Under the pieces are notes generated by a model. It saw only the letters and a list, made by a program, of their open reading frames with translations, was not told where the DNA came from and searched no databases. Made by a program: the position numbers and the translations under genes. Source: Robiginitomaculum sp. (GTDB lineage: Bacteria; Pseudomonadota; Alphaproteobacteria; Caulobacterales; Maricaulaceae). Taken from it: a stretch of DNA of 10,108 nt. The stretch is from the NCBI GenBank assembly GCA_002733485.1, contig NVVU01000071.1:5989-16096 (forward strand), written 5' to 3'. Positions 1 to 6,062 of the stretch are shown one piece after another (the first letter of the stretch is position 1; each line of letters starts with the position of its first letter).

Positions 1-954
1 ATGCGCCGCCATCAGGCACCCATTATGCTGAACGCCATCGGCCTGAACTGGACCGGGCCGTTATTGATGGACATTGGCACCAAGGCGCATTGCGAAAAAC
101 ACATTAAGGGAATTTTGTCCGCCGAAGACATCTGGTGTCAGGGGTTTTCCGAGCCTGATAATGGATCGGACCTTGGCAATGCACAATTGCGCGCCGTGCG
201 TGATGGCGACGAATACGTGCTGAACGGCTCCAAAATCTGGACCACCCAGGGCAATTACGCAAAATATATGATCCTTCTGGCGCGCACCAACCCGGACGCG
301 CCCAATAAATATGCGGGGCTTAGCTTTTTTCTGGCCCCGATGAAAATTCCGGGCGTTGAAACCCGCCCGATTCGTAAACTGACCGGCGAATATGGCTTTA
401 CGCAGACGTTTTTTGCTGATGCGCGCATTCCCGCTGATGGCCTGATGGGCAAAGAGGGGGAAGGCTGGCAAGTGGCCATGAAGACCCTGGAATATGAGCG
501 CGGCGTACATGGCGGTCAGGCGGGCGGCTATATGATGGTGCCGATGGATGCCTTCGCGGTGATTGATCTGGCCCGTACGTTACAGCGCGATGGCGCGCCG
601 GTGATGGATGATCCGGTGATGCGCGATACGCTGGTGGAATTTATGATCGAGGCACAGAGTCTTAAGCTTTGTCAGACGCGCGGTGCATTTGCCCCACTGA
701 ACGAAGAACGCCCCTTTGGGCTGGCGCTCTCCGGAAAGCTGATGTGGACCGAATTTGCCCGGCGTATCAATGAATTTGCTATCACCTTGCAAGGGACCAA
801 AGGCGGTTATTATGTGGGCGATCCCAATGCCATCGAGCATGGTTTGTGGACGCGCGGCTATCTGAATGCGTTTTCGGCCACCATTGGTGGCGGTACCTCG
901 GAAATTCAGCACAACATTATCGCCGAGCACGTGCTCGGCCTGCCAAAGCGTTAG
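1..954 (+). CDS. Acyl-CoA dehydrogenase, 5'-truncated by window edge (probable catalytic subunit of a two-gene ACAD)
   Basis: This is a FAD-dependent acyl-CoA dehydrogenase, which introduces an alpha-beta double bond in an acyl-CoA thioester in the cytoplasm. The frame is open at base 1, and the ATG there is probably internal. The flavin-site motif QGFSEP..GSD lies at visible residues 47-56, whereas family members usually carry it near residue 130, so about 80 N-terminal residues are missing. W-T follows in KIWTTQG. The C-terminal GGGTSEIQ motif has Gly (889-891) where medium-chain enzymes have the catalytic Glu of YEGT. A Glu in LEYERG (codon 496-498) sits at the helix-G position used as the base by isovaleryl- and long-chain-type enzymes. 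The canonical R-x-x-FG flavin-binding motif is not apparent here but is present in the next gene. The TAG stop is 9 bp before the ATG of that gene, so the two are surely co-transcribed. Family assignment is firm; substrate is unknown. Confidence 0.93.
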   Translation: MRRHQAPIMLNAIGLNWTGPLLMDIGTKAHCEKHIKGILSAEDIWCQGFSEPDNGSDLGNAQLRAVRDGDEYVLNGSKIWTTQGNYAKYMILLARTNPDAPNKYAGLSFFLAPMKIPGVETRPIRKLTGEYGFTQTFFADARIPADGLMGKEGEGWQVAMKTLEYERGVHGGQAGGYMMVPMDAFAVIDLARTLQRDGAPVMDDPVMRDTLVEFMIEAQSLKLCQTRGAFAPLNEERPFGLALSGKLMWTEFARRINEFAITLQGTKGGYYVGDPNAIEHGLWTRGYLNAFSATIGGGTSEIQHNIIAEHVLGLPKR

Positions 955-956
955 GG
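953..956 (+). promoter_or_regulatory. Ribosome binding site overlapping upstream stop codon
   Basis: AGGG shares two bases with the TAG stop of the first dehydrogenase and lies 7 nt before ATG 964. It decides the start of the second dehydrogenase (964 rather than GTG 958) and suggests translational coupling of the two subunits. Confidence 0.6.
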
Positions 957-963
957 CGTGGCT

Positions 964-2091
964 ATGAAGGATCTTGGACAATTAGGCTTTAGCGAAGCGC
1001 AGGGCGACCTTATGGAGGTGGCCAAGCGGTTTTGTCGCGATCAATCCCCCATACAAAAGGTGCGCGCTTTGATGGAGGATGATCTGGGCCATGACCCGGA
1101 TGTGTGGAATGAGATGGCCGCCCTTGGCTGGCTCAGCATTGCCATTCCCGAAGAGTATGAGGGCGGCGGTCTGGGTATGGCGGAAATTGTGCCCATTATG
1201 GAACAAATGGGCCGCTATTTTCTGGCCGGGCCGTTTTTCTCCACATCGATGGCGGCCCAGGCGCTGCTGGTGGGCGGCACAGAAGTGCAAAAGCAAAATT
1301 ACTTGCCCAAAATCGCGGCGGGCAGCGTGGCCACACTGGCCCTCAGTGAGCAAAGCGGTAATTGGGATTTAACCGCCATTACCGCGCGGGCCAGCCATAC
1401 CGATCAGGGGCTTGCCTTATCTGGCGAAAAGTTTTTTGTCCGTGATGCGGCGGCGGCGAACTGGATCATCGCGTCTGTGGTTTTGGACGATAAAGCGGCG
1501 CTGGTGCTAATTTCCAGGGATGATTTGCCGGAAGGTGCTTTGCGCCGCGAGGTCATTATAGATGAAACCAAGCGCGCGTTCGCGTTGAAACTTGATGGCA
1601 TTACCGTGCCCAAAAGCGCGCTGCTGGACCCGGCACAGGCCGAGGCGACGCTGGCGCATATTCATCTTTGCGCCAATCTTCTCAGCACCGCAGAAATGTG
1701 CGGCGGCACGCAAAACGTGATTGATTATACGCTCGATTATTTGCGCACCCGCAAACAGTTTGGCCGCACCATCGGCTCTTATCAGGCCCTGAAACACCCC
1801 AGCGTTGATGCCTATACCGGCTATGAGAAAGCGCGATCGCTGCTCTATAGCGCGGCGCACAGTTTTAACGAACAGGGCACTGGCGAGATTGCCACGCGCA
1901 TGGCCAAGGCCCAGGCCGATACGGCCTATGCCTATGCGGCGGATCGCTCCATCCAGTTTCATGGGGGCTTTGGCTTTACCTATGAATGCGATGCCCAGCT
2001 CTACCGGCGCAGCGCCATCTGGCATGCCTCGCAATATGGCGATGCGGCGTATCACCGCAAAAAACTGGCGGCATTGCTTTTGCCGTCATAG
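964..2091 (+). CDS. Acyl-CoA dehydrogenase family protein, probable non-catalytic partner subunit
   Basis: This 375-residue protein has a complete acyl-CoA dehydrogenase fold: an N-terminal helical domain, a middle beta domain (LALSEQSG, degenerate relative to the usual TEP/SEP..GSD), and a C-terminal helical domain with RTRKQFGRTIG at residues 261-271 and IQFHGGFGF. The last two are FAD-contact motifs. Neither usual catalytic glutamate is found: the helix-G position is Ala (CANLL, codon 1672-1674), and the EGTSE motif is replaced by HASQYGD. With the preceding gene it resembles the heterotetrameric acyl-CoA dehydrogenases of actinobacterial sterol degradation (ChsE/FadE pairs), where two different subunits build each active site. 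That comparison is from family knowledge and a by-eye alignment. The start is placed at ATG 964, because AGGG at 953-956 is 7 nt upstream; GTG 958 would be only 1 nt from it. Pathway unknown. Confidence 0.9.
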   Translation: MKDLGQLGFSEAQGDLMEVAKRFCRDQSPIQKVRALMEDDLGHDPDVWNEMAALGWLSIAIPEEYEGGGLGMAEIVPIMEQMGRYFLAGPFFSTSMAAQALLVGGTEVQKQNYLPKIAAGSVATLALSEQSGNWDLTAITARASHTDQGLALSGEKFFVRDAAAANWIIASVVLDDKAALVLISRDDLPEGALRREVIIDETKRAFALKLDGITVPKSALLDPAQAEATLAHIHLCANLLSTAEMCGGTQNVIDYTLDYLRTRKQFGRTIGSYQALKHPSVDAYTGYEKARSLLYSAAHSFNEQGTGEIATRMAKAQADTAYAYAADRSIQFHGGFGFTYECDAQLYRRSAIWHASQYGDAAYHRKKLAALLLPS

Positions 2092-2100
2092 CCGCCGGTA

Positions 2101-2115
2101 GGCCCAAACCGGGCC
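2101..2115 (+). terminator. Possible weak intrinsic terminator of the dehydrogenase operon
   Basis: A GC-only hairpin, GGCCC-AAACC-GGGCC, begins 9 bp after the TAG of the second dehydrogenase and is followed by AAATGTTCTTGTT, which is only moderately T-rich. The stem is 5 bp and the tail is imperfect, so this is a candidate only. Its position just before the next operon's promoter is what makes it plausible. Confidence 0.35.
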
Positions 2116-2140
2116 AAATGTTCTTGTTCATCAAATGCCC

Positions 2141-2171
2141 TTGAACCTCTAGTCACTAGAGGCGCTATGTC
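2141..2171 (+). promoter_or_regulatory. MerR-family (CadR/PbrR/ZntR-type) operator-promoter of the P-type ATPase gene
   Basis: A -35 element TTGAAC (2141-2146) and a -10 element TATGTC (2166-2171) are separated by 19 bp, longer than the usual 17. The spacer is largely filled by the perfect inverted repeat CCTCTAGT-C-ACTAGAGG (2146-2162). A stretched spacer with a central dyad is the hallmark of promoters activated by MerR-family metal sensors through DNA distortion. The CTCTAGT/ACTAGAG core resembles Zn/Cd/Pb-responsive operators more than the ACCTTCC-N7-GGAAGGT copper type. The predicted transcript would start near 2178, leaving a leader of about 28 nt before ATG 2206. No MerR-type gene is in the window, so the regulator acts from elsewhere. 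Confidence 0.85.
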
Positions 2172-2194
2172 ATGTCAGGAGAATAATTTTCGGC

Positions 2195-2198
2195 AAGG
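2195..2198 (+). promoter_or_regulatory. Ribosome binding site of the P-type ATPase gene
   Basis: AAGG lies 7 nt before ATG 2206 and 4 nt before ATG 2203, favouring 2206. A better-looking AGGAG at 2177-2181 is too far upstream of either ATG and falls at the predicted transcription start, so it is probably not the functional site. Confidence 0.5.
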
Positions 2199-2205
2199 CA
2201 TTATG

Positions 2206-4482
2206 ATGACGGACAGTTTAAATCACGCCCATAACCATAGGGCTTCAACGGGCGCGTGTGCATCAAATGATGCGGCCATGTGCGGCGATATTAGTCCGGT
2301 TGGGAACACCAGCGCAAAGGGGCGCAGTTTTCGGGTAAACGGTCTTGATTGCGCCGAAGAAGTCAGCACCTTGCAAAAGGTGCTGGGTCCGTTATTGGGC
2401 GGCGAAGAATACCTTGCCTTTGATGTGCTGAACGCCCGTATGACCGTGCTGGATACGGGCAAAGCGTTAAGCGATGAAGACATTATCAACGCTGTTGGCA
2501 AAACCGGTATGAGCGCCAGCCAGTGGGATGCGCAAAGCGCCGAGGCCGATCATGCCGCCAATCTGGAGCGCCAAAAACGTTTTACGCTGATCAGTGGATT
2601 TTTTTGGGGCGCTGGCCTTGCCTACCACATTGCCAATACCGGGCTGGCAGGGGCGTTGCATATCTTTGAAGGGCACGGCAACGCAGCCATGCCGCTGGCG
2701 GAAATTCTTCTGTTTGCGCTGGCGATTGTGTTTGGGGCGCGTTTTGTTGCCCCCAAGGCATGGTCATCGGCCAGACGGTTATCGCCGGATATGAACCTGC
2801 TGATGGTGATCGCGGTTGGCGGGGCCATTCTGATCAACCAGTATTTTGAGGCGGCGACTGTTGCCTTTTTCTTTTCCCTGTCCCTGATGCTGGAAAGCTG
2901 GAGTGTTGGGCGCGCCCGCAATGCCGTGGCAACGCTGTTGGATCTGGCCCCGCCAACGGCCCGGGTGATCCGCGAAGATGGCTCAGAAGCAGAGATCATG
3001 GCGGCAGAGGTCGCCATAGGAGATCGCTTTATTGTTCGCGGCGGTGACCGGATCGCTCTGGATGGTGAAGTGGTGATCGGGGCAGGCGCGGTAAATCAGG
3101 CCCCGATCACCGGCGAAAGCGTGCCGGTTTCCAAAGAGGTCGGTGATGAGGTGTATGCCGGCACAGTCAATGGCGAAGGCACGCTGATTGTCCGGGCAAG
3201 CAAAATTGCAGGCGACACGGTGCTGGCGCGCATCATTCGCATGGTGGGCGATGCTCATTCGCGCCGCGCCCCAGTTGAGCAATGGGTGGCAAAGTTTGCC
3301 CGGATTTATACGCCTTCTGTGATGGTGCTGGCCATTCTGGTGGCCATTGTGCCGCCTCTGTTGCTGGGTGCGTCATGGGGGTTCTGGTTCTATAATGCGC
3401 TGGTCTTGCTGGTGATTGCCTGTCCGTGCGCGCTGGTCATATCAACGCCGGTGTCGATTGTCGCCGCGCTGGCTTCCTCCGCTCGGCAGGGGGTTTTGAT
3501 CAAGGGCGGTGCCTATATTGAAATCCCATCCCGGCTGGATGTTCTGGCGCTAGACAAAACCGGTACGATTACCAAGGGTGAACCCGAAATGGTGGGGATT
3601 TACCCCTTAAACGGCACGGACGAAAATACACTGTTGGCCAGTGCCGCCGCCTTGGAGGCGCGCTCCTCTCATCCTTTGGCCATGGCCATTCTGGCGCAGG
3701 CCGATGCAAAGGCGCTGGCCTATCAGCCGGCAGACGAGGTGACCATTGTACCCGGGCGCGGGGTAACCGGCCGCCTTGGCAAGACCGAATTGTGGCTTGG
3801 CTCGCCCCGTTATGCCAATGAGCGCGGGGTAGGGGCGCAAATCTCCGCTGACTTGCTGGCAGGGATCGAAGAGCGCGGCGAAACGGTGGTGGTGATTGGC
3901 GATGGCGACAAGGCGCTGGGTCTGATTGCCCTGGCCGATGCGATCCGGCCGGATGCCAAACGGCTGGTGGCGGATCTGCATGCTTTGGGGGTTAAAAAAC
4001 TGGTGATGTTGACCGGCGATAATAAACGCGCCGCCAATAGCGTTGCCCGGGCGGTGGGCATAGATGAAATCCACGCCGAGCTGTTACCCGAAGACAAGGT
4101 TGCCGTTATAGAAGAGCTGATCACGCAATATCCGGTGGTGGCGATGATCGGGGATGGGGTAAACGACGCCCCGGCCATGGCCCGGGCCAGTTTTGCCATC
4201 GCCATGGGGGCGGTGGGTTCTGATGCGGCCATTGAAACCGCCGATATCGCCCTGATGACCGATGATATTGGCAAGCTGCCCTGGCTGGTGAAACATTCGC
4301 GGCGGACCATGGCCATTATACGCCAGAATATCGGGCTGTCTTTGGCGGTGAAGGCGGTGTTTGTCATCCTGACGGCGTTTGGGTTGGCCTCTATGTGGGG
4401 GGCGATTGCCGCCGATGTCGGGGTTTCCCTTATTGTCGTGGCGAACGCCCTGCGCATGTTAGGGCAGACGAAAGTAATTTGA
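2206..4482 (+). CDS. cadA: Zn/Cd/Pb-exporting P1B-type ATPase (CadA/ZntA family)
   Basis: This 758-residue inner-membrane pump uses ATP to move divalent soft metal (Zn, Cd, Pb) from cytoplasm to periplasm. A His/Cys-containing leader (H7, H9, H11, C18, C26) is followed by a heavy-metal-associated domain at about residues 38-110 with the variant site GLDCAEE (46-52). Next come the actuator TGES (302-305), the transmembrane CPC site (406-408), the phosphorylated Asp in DKTGT (D450), the P1B signature His-Pro (489-490) and the hinge GDGVNDAP (649-656). K716 and D737 in the last two membrane helices match the Lys/Asp pair characteristic of the Zn/Cd/Pb subgroup (P1B-2), not the copper subgroup. 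The start is taken at ATG 2206, since AAGG at 2195-2198 is 7 nt upstream; ATG 2203 is nearly as good. ATG 2167 is excluded because it lies inside the -10 element. Transcription probably runs on into the CtaG-like gene 39 bp downstream. Preference among Zn, Cd and Pb cannot be read from the sequence. Confidence 0.95.
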   Translation: MTDSLNHAHNHRASTGACASNDAAMCGDISPVGNTSAKGRSFRVNGLDCAEEVSTLQKVLGPLLGGEEYLAFDVLNARMTVLDTGKALSDEDIINAVGKTGMSASQWDAQSAEADHAANLERQKRFTLISGFFWGAGLAYHIANTGLAGALHIFEGHGNAAMPLAEILLFALAIVFGARFVAPKAWSSARRLSPDMNLLMVIAVGGAILINQYFEAATVAFFFSLSLMLESWSVGRARNAVATLLDLAPPTARVIREDGSEAEIMAAEVAIGDRFIVRGGDRIALDGEVVIGAGAVNQAPITGESVPVSKEVGDEVYAGTVNGEGTLIVRASKIAGDTVLARIIRMVGDAHSRRAPVEQWVAKFARIYTPSVMVLAILVAIVPPLLLGASWGFWFYNALVLLVIACPCALVISTPVSIVAALASSARQGVLIKGGAYIEIPSRLDVLALDKTGTITKGEPEMVGIYPLNGTDENTLLASAAALEARSSHPLAMAILAQADAKALAYQPADEVTIVPGRGVTGRLGKTELWLGSPRYANERGVGAQISADLLAGIEERGETVVVIGDGDKALGLIALADAIRPDAKRLVADLHALGVKKLVMLTGDNKRAANSVARAVGIDEIHAELLPEDKVAVIEELITQYPVVAMIGDGVNDAPAMARASFAIAMGAVGSDAAIETADIALMTDDIGKLPWLVKHSRRTMAIIRQNIGLSLAVKAVFVILTAFGLASMWGAIAADVGVSLIVVANALRMLGQTKVI

Positions 4483-4521
4483 TCATTGTCATTGGCCGAC
4501 GACGGGCGCAAAGAGATTTTC

Positions 4522-5634
4522 ATGAGGAAAATTGTCGGCATTACCCGTAAAACCATCACAGGTTTCAATATCCTGTGGCCAGTGTTTCTGTGGGGCATAT
4601 CTGCCTTCAGTGCTTCGGCGCATGGGGGTGCTGATCTGACCAGCCAGACGGCGTGGTCGCACTGGAACCTGACACCGGCAATGGTGATTACCAGCTTGCT
4701 GGTGCTGATTGTGTATTGGCGCGGCATGGCCCGGCGAAGACAGGTGCATAATCCACCTTCGGTGTGGCGTCATGTATCGTTTTTTGCGGGCATTGCGGTG
4801 GTTTTTCTGGCCTTGCAATCACCCATAGACCCCATTGCCGAACGCTTGTTTTCACTCCATCAGGTGCAACATATTCTTCTGAGAATGCTTGGCCCGATGC
4901 TGATCATCTTATCCTGGCCGGAAGGGGTGTTAATTGCGGGATTGCCTGCTTTGGTCAGGCGGAGGGTGTTGGCACCCATGGTGTCCTGTGGGGCTTTGCG
5001 ATCTGTTTTTCGGTTTCTAAGCCATGCTCCCATAGCCTTTATTGTGTTTTTGGCGTCCTTGTATTTCTGGCAAATCCCGATCATTCATAATGCCGCCGTT
5101 TTAAACGGTACGCTTCATTATGTCATGCATATCACCATGCTGGCGGCGGGTTTGCTGTTCTTCTATCTGATGTTTGACCGGCGCGACCCACCGGCAGGAA
5201 TCCCCTATCCCGTTCGGATTTTGATGCTGATCGGTACGGCGGTATCCAACACGCTGATCGGTTCCATCACCACCTTGAAAACCGTGGTTGTGTATACGGC
5301 CTATGATATTGATGGCCGTCTGTTTGGGTTGGCCCCCCTGGCTGATGAATCCATAGGCGGCTATATCATGTGGATGCCGGCCAGCATGATGTGTTTGATC
5401 GCCATTCTGCTGGTCCTGCATGCCGGCGGCAAGCAGGAAGAAAGGCATTATGCCAAAAGCACGGCGTGGACGGCTTCCAATTCTGCCGCTCTTGAGTATC
5501 CGCAAACCGCCGAAGAGCTGCGCATCAAGGTAAAAACCGTCAACAGGTCTATGGGCCTGACCCTGGCAATGGTCTCGGCAAGCATGTTCATACTGGCACT
5601 TTCAACCGTCATCGCTATCCACGTTTTGTTTTAA
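4522..5634 (+). CDS. Multi-pass membrane protein of the caa3_CtaG family (cytochrome c oxidase assembly factor-like)
   Basis: This is a 370-residue membrane protein. It has an apparent signal peptide (residues 1-33, basic start, hydrophobic core, SASA before HGG) and then about eight hydrophobic segments. Two histidine pairs lie in or next to the membrane: H113-x3-H117 (SLHQVQHIL) and H199-x3-H203 (LHYVMHITM). The SPIDPIAERLFSLHQVQH block and the overall layout match the caa3_CtaG family, whose Bacillus member CtaG is needed to assemble the CuA-containing caa3 oxidase. No oxidase genes are nearby. It follows the P-type ATPase by 39 bp on the same strand and faces an RND metal-efflux operon, so a role in metal handling at the membrane is plausible but inferred. 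ATG 4522 was chosen because AAGAG (4511-4515) lies 6 nt upstream and the signal peptide begins there; an in-frame TTG at 4486 has no such support. Confidence 0.8.
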   Translation: MRKIVGITRKTITGFNILWPVFLWGISAFSASAHGGADLTSQTAWSHWNLTPAMVITSLLVLIVYWRGMARRRQVHNPPSVWRHVSFFAGIAVVFLALQSPIDPIAERLFSLHQVQHILLRMLGPMLIILSWPEGVLIAGLPALVRRRVLAPMVSCGALRSVFRFLSHAPIAFIVFLASLYFWQIPIIHNAAVLNGTLHYVMHITMLAAGLLFFYLMFDRRDPPAGIPYPVRILMLIGTAVSNTLIGSITTLKTVVVYTAYDIDGRLFGLAPLADESIGGYIMWMPASMMCLIAILLVLHAGGKQEERHYAKSTAWTASNSAALEYPQTAEELRIKVKTVNRSMGLTLAMVSASMFILALSTVIAIHVLF

Positions 5635-5753
5635 CGCCGTACAGGTGAGCGCTATGGGTGACCTTCGGCATGGAAACGGGTTTATGAGCCCATGCTGCCT
5701 TCAGCACCATTACGGCTTTATACCGCTTTGATGCTGAAGGCCTCCTGGGGGAG
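5635..5753. other. Gap between convergent operons
   Basis: This 119-bp stretch separates the stop of the CtaG-like gene (+) from the stop of the PII-like gene (-). It has no convincing reading frame. Besides the inverted repeat listed separately, a weaker 6-bp pairing, GCATGG (5668-5673) with CCATGC (5690-5695), is visible. Confidence 0.6.
5697..5741. terminator. Inverted repeat between convergent operons, possible bidirectional terminator
   Basis: GCCTTCAGCA (5697-5706) and TGCTGAAGGC (5732-5741) form a perfect 10-bp stem with a 25-nt loop. It sits between two operons ending towards each other, where a shared terminator is expected. There is no T-run on either side, so a standard intrinsic terminator is not proven; it could instead be a processing site or a 3'-end stabilising hairpin. 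Confidence 0.45.
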
Positions 5754-6062
5754 CTAGATAAAATGTCGGCTTTCTAATTCGCTGACATAAATACAGCCTG
5801 AATCCGCCTGCCCGGTCTTGGCATTTTCGCGGATCAGGGTGATGGCATCATCCAGACGGTCGCTGTCACAGACCAGTTCCAGTTTCACCTCGGTCAGCAC
5901 CCGGGCGCCAAACTCGGTGGAAAATTCCTGATCAGCGGTTTCCAACGATTGCAGAACCTGTTTGACATCCACCAGAGTGAAATGCCCAAAATCAGCCTTG
6001 CGCAGGGCCCGGACGACATCAGCCGCCCGGTTCCTGTGAATATAGGCTTTGATTTCTCTCAT
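5754..6062 (-). CDS. PII-like signalling protein at the end of the czc operon
   Basis: This 102-residue protein aligns with GlnB without gaps over its whole length (by eye). Shared positions include I4, A6, D15, V16, A19, L20, T29, V33-K34, E50, V59-K60, E62, V64, A81, T83-G84, G89, I91 and V93. PII proteins are trimers that bind adenine nucleotides between subunits and act by touching a partner through the T-loop. Key GlnB residues differ: the uridylylated Tyr51 is Phe51, Gly37 is Leu, Lys58 is Glu, Lys90 is Cys, and the chain ends at residue 102 without the C-terminal Arg-rich loop. It is therefore unlikely to be an ordinary nitrogen sensor. PII-like proteins encoded beside metal RND pumps are a known but poorly characterised group. 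The start at 6062 is set by AGGGAGG 7 nt upstream; this ATG overlaps the czcA TGA. A longer in-frame start at 6116 lies inside czcA and lacks support. Possible ligands are C65, C90 and H100 (inference). Confidence 0.85.
   Translation of the reverse strand: MREIKAYIHRNRAADVVRALRKADFGHFTLVDVKQVLQSLETADQEFSTEFGARVLTEVKLELVCDSDRLDDAITLIRENAKTGQADSGCIYVSELESRHFI

Noticed and set aside
1507..2055. 182-codon open frame on the - strand opposite the second dehydrogenase
   Set aside because: It is antisense to a conserved enzyme. Its Ile/Gly/Ala/Arg-rich sequence matches nothing recognisable.
2167..2205. Upstream ATG extending the P-type ATPase by 13 residues
   Set aside because: This ATG falls inside the predicted -10 element, upstream of the likely transcript start, so it would not be in the message.
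4486..4521. TTG start extending the CtaG-like protein by 12 residues
   Set aside because: The added residues are polar and would spoil a good signal peptide that begins at ATG 4522. No ribosome binding site precedes the TTG.
3810..4727. 305-codon open frame on the - strand opposite the P-type ATPase and the CtaG-like gene
   Set aside because: It spans the 3' end of one real gene and the 5' end of another on the opposite strand, has a low-complexity Ser/Ala/Ile/Pro composition and matches no family I recognise.
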